From Prosopocoilus inquinatus (lineage: Eukaryota > Arthropoda > Insecta > Coleoptera > Lucanidae): 64,000 nucleotides of DNA. Location of the stretch: the NCBI GenBank assembly GCA_036172665.1, contig JAYKNF010000036.1, positions 186,001 to 250,000 on the forward strand, in the 5' to 3' direction. Shown here piece by piece: positions 62,301 through 64,000 of this stretch; position 1 is the first letter of the stretch; each line of letters begins with the position of its first letter. Both the position numbers and the translations under genes were made by a program. The notes beneath the pieces are model-generated. The model did no database searches. It was not told where the DNA came from and worked only from the letters and a program-made list of their open reading frames with translations.

Positions 62301-64000
62301 GTGATGTATCTAATCGATCCTTACTCATCTATCATGTTATTTGACGTTTGGATGGACTCCAGTATCTCTGATGTGAGATACGAAATTTTCGGACGCAGCA
62401 GAAGCTGGTAATAGTTTTAAACGAAACAACACGCATTAGCGTTGTTCCTGTGATGTATCTAAACAATCCTTACTTATCTAACATGTTATTTGACGTTTGG
62501 ATGGACTCCAGTAAGTCTGATGTGAGATACAAAGTTTTTGGACGCAGCAGTAGCTGGAAATAGTTTAGAACGAAAAAGCACGTATTAGCGTTGTTCCTGT
62601 GATGTATCTAATCGATCCTTACTTAGCTACTATGTTATTTGACGTTTCGATGGACTCCAGTAACTCTAATGTGAGATACGAAATTTTCGGACGCAGCAGC
62701 AGCTGGAAATAGTTTTAACCGAAACAACACATATTAGCGTTGTTCCTGTGATGTAACTAATCGATCCTTACTCACCTATCATGTTATTTGACGTTTGGAT
62801 GGGCTCCAGTTACTCTGAAGTGAGATACGAAGTTCTCGGACGCAGCTGAAGCTGGAAATAGTTTTAAACGAAACAACACGCATTAGCGTTGTTCCTGTGA
62901 TGTATCTAATCGATCCTTACTCATCTATCATGTTATTTGACGTTTGGATGGACTCCAGTAAGTCTGATGTGAGATACAAAGTTTTTGGACGCAGCAGGAG
63001 CTAGAAATAGTTTTAAACGAAACAACACGTATTAGCGTTGTTCCTGTGCTGTATCTAATCGATCCTTACTCATCTATCATCTTATTTGGCGTTTCGATGG
63101 ACTCCAGTAACTCTAATATGAGAAACGAAATTTTCGGACGCAGCAGAAGCTGGAAATAGTTTTAAACGAAACAACACGCATTAGCGTTGTTCCTGTGATG
63201 TATCTAATCGATCCTTACTCATCTATCATGTTATTTGACGTTTGGATGGACTCCAGTAAGTCTGATGTGAGATACAAAGTTTTTGGACGCAGCAGGAGCT
63301 AGAAATAGTTTTAAACGAAACAACACGTATTAGCGTTGTTCCTGTGCTGTATCTAATCGATCCTTACTCATCTATCATCTTATTTGGCGTTTCGATGGAC
63401 TCCAGTAGCTCTGATGTGAGATACGACGTTTTCGGACGCAGCAGAAGCTGGAAATAGTTTTAAACGAAACAACACGCATTAGCGTTGTTCCTGTGATGTA
63501 TCTAATCGATACTTACTCATCTATCATGTTATTTGACGTTTCGATGGACTCCAGTAACTCTAATGTGAGAAACGAAATTTTCGGACGCAGCAGAAGCTGG
63601 AAATAGTTTTAAACGAAACAACACGTATTAGCGTTGTTCCTGGGATGTATCTAATCGATCCTTACTCATCTATCATGTTATTTGACGTTTGGATGGACTC
63701 CAGTAACTCTGATGTGAGATACAAAGTTTTTGGACGCAGCAGGAGCTGGAAATAGTTTTAAACGAAACAACACGTATTAGCGTTGTTCCTGTGCTGTATC
63801 TAATCGATCCTTACTTATCTATCATGTTATTTGACGTTTCGATGCACTCCAGTAACTCTGATGTGAGATACGAAATTATCGGACGCAGCAGAAGCTGGAA
63901 ATAGTTTTAAATGAAACAACACGCATTAGCGTTGTTCCTGTGATGTATCTAATCGATACTTACTCATCTATCATGTTATTTGGCGTTTCGATGGACTCCA
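59302..64000 (+). repeat. Long copy of 9239-13937
   Basis: Order J' J Q K' S M' N O'' J' J K I L I M N O'' J' I M N O D P A' Q/R A' Q K S B/I and 80 bp of L, the same as 9239-13937 at a 50,063-bp offset. It includes rare markers such as CATGCTATT (59302, 60494), GCTAGATATAG (62133) and CAGTTACTC (62729). Differences noticed: CTCCTGTAAG (60421), GTATATAATC (60828) and GAGAGACG (60886). The copy may continue past the window edge. Confidence 0.92.
63921..64000 (+). repeat. Partial class L unit at right edge
   Basis: The first 80 bp of a unit with CGATAC, TTGGCG and TTCGATGGACTCCA, matching L. The array plainly continues beyond the window. The left edge starts at position 1 of a unit by chance of phasing. 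Confidence 0.9.

Larger units (their letters stand above)
1..64000 (+). repeat. 149-bp satellite DNA array, whole window
   Basis: The whole window is one head-to-tail array of a 149-bp unit; all units have the same orientation and no other sequence interrupts them. Phasing on the conserved word ACG(C/T)ATTAG gives 430 complete units: 427 of 149 bp, one of 145 bp, two of 76 bp, plus an 80-bp partial unit at 63921-64000. Neighbouring units differ at roughly 5-15 diagnostic positions, whereas units of one class far apart are almost identical, the signature of higher-order repeats. There is no coding potential: TAG in the AATAG segment and TTA/CTA words on the other strand recur in nearly every unit and, since 149 = 2 modulo 3, rotate through all frames. 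A centromeric or pericentromeric location is inferred from unit size, length and HOR organisation; nothing here proves it. Confidence 0.98.

Noticed and set aside
1..64000. CRISPR-like array of repeats.
   Set aside because: Units are contiguous 149-bp repeats that vary throughout; there are no short conserved repeats separated by unique spacers and no cas genes.
1..64000. CENP-B box.
   Set aside because: The only partial matches start at TTCG words (for example the complement of ACGAA) and none continues to the required CGGG half.
1..64000. Short open reading frames within units.
   Set aside because: The 149-bp period rotates conserved stops through all frames, limiting any frame to less than about three units on either strand; no start or codon pattern supports translation.
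1..64000. Telomeric, rDNA, tRNA or RNA polymerase III box sequences.
   Set aside because: No telomere-type short repeats, rRNA-like segments or adjacent A and B boxes were seen in the unit consensus or its variants.
1..64000. Assigning the satellite to a named species or family.
   Set aside because: Several taxa have satellites of 140-180 bp, but I do not recognise this sequence, and length alone is not diagnostic.

Overview
This 64 kb window is a single uninterrupted satellite DNA array. It is built from 149-bp tandem repeats, all in the same orientation, and runs off both ends of the window. I phased every unit by hand from the recurring start word ACGCATTAG/ACGTATTAG/ACATATTAG. I count 430 complete units plus an 80-bp partial unit at the right edge. 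Of these, 427 are exactly 149 bp; the exceptions are one 145-bp unit (23990) and two 76-bp units (51402 and 56544). Unit lengths and start coordinates add up to the window length, and my unit-by-unit type census also sums to 430. I see no protein gene, RNA gene, transposon, CRISPR array or unique sequence. Because 149 is not a multiple of 3, each conserved stop triplet rotates through all frames, so no long ORF can exist on either strand.

The organism is a eukaryote that I cannot name. A nucleosome-sized, higher-order-organised satellite of this scale suggests a centromeric or pericentromeric region. One unit counted in full (1193-1341) is 39% GC with 7 CpGs against about 5.6 expected. The lack of CpG depletion argues weakly against a heavily germline-methylated genome.

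Units fall into about 20 recurring classes, which I label A-S, defined by diagnostic bases (position 1 = first A of ACGCATTAG). They occur in fixed orders, so the array is organised as higher-order repeats (HORs). The fullest order is A B C D E F G H I J K I L I M N O D P A' Q K', 22 units or 3,278 bp, at 1-3278. Layout: 1-5364, a 22-mer plus a second copy of its last 14 units; 5365-8642, a variant 22-mer; 8345-10728, an 8-mer (1,192 bp) twice; 10729-12814, a mixed run; 12815-20562, a 26-mer (3,874 bp) twice; 20563-27561, rearranged 22-mer-like runs with the 145-bp unit; 27562-32031, an 11-mer (1,639 bp) duplication; 31734-35458, a dimer-rich I-M expansion; 35459-48868, 14- to 22-mer-like runs; 48869-51626, a heterogeneous block of divergent units; 51627-54159, ordinary classes; 54160-59301, a second copy of most of the preceding 5.1 kb, including the 76-bp unit; 59302-64000, a near-exact copy of 9239-13937.

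The pattern is that of an array turned over by repeated, in-register unequal exchange. Many units are hybrids, with the 5' part of one class and the 3' part of another, and hybrids sit at the junctions of duplicated blocks. The most useful follow-ups are mapping centromeric histone on this array, confirming the near-identical duplications with long reads, and testing the dyad and hammerhead-like motifs described below.
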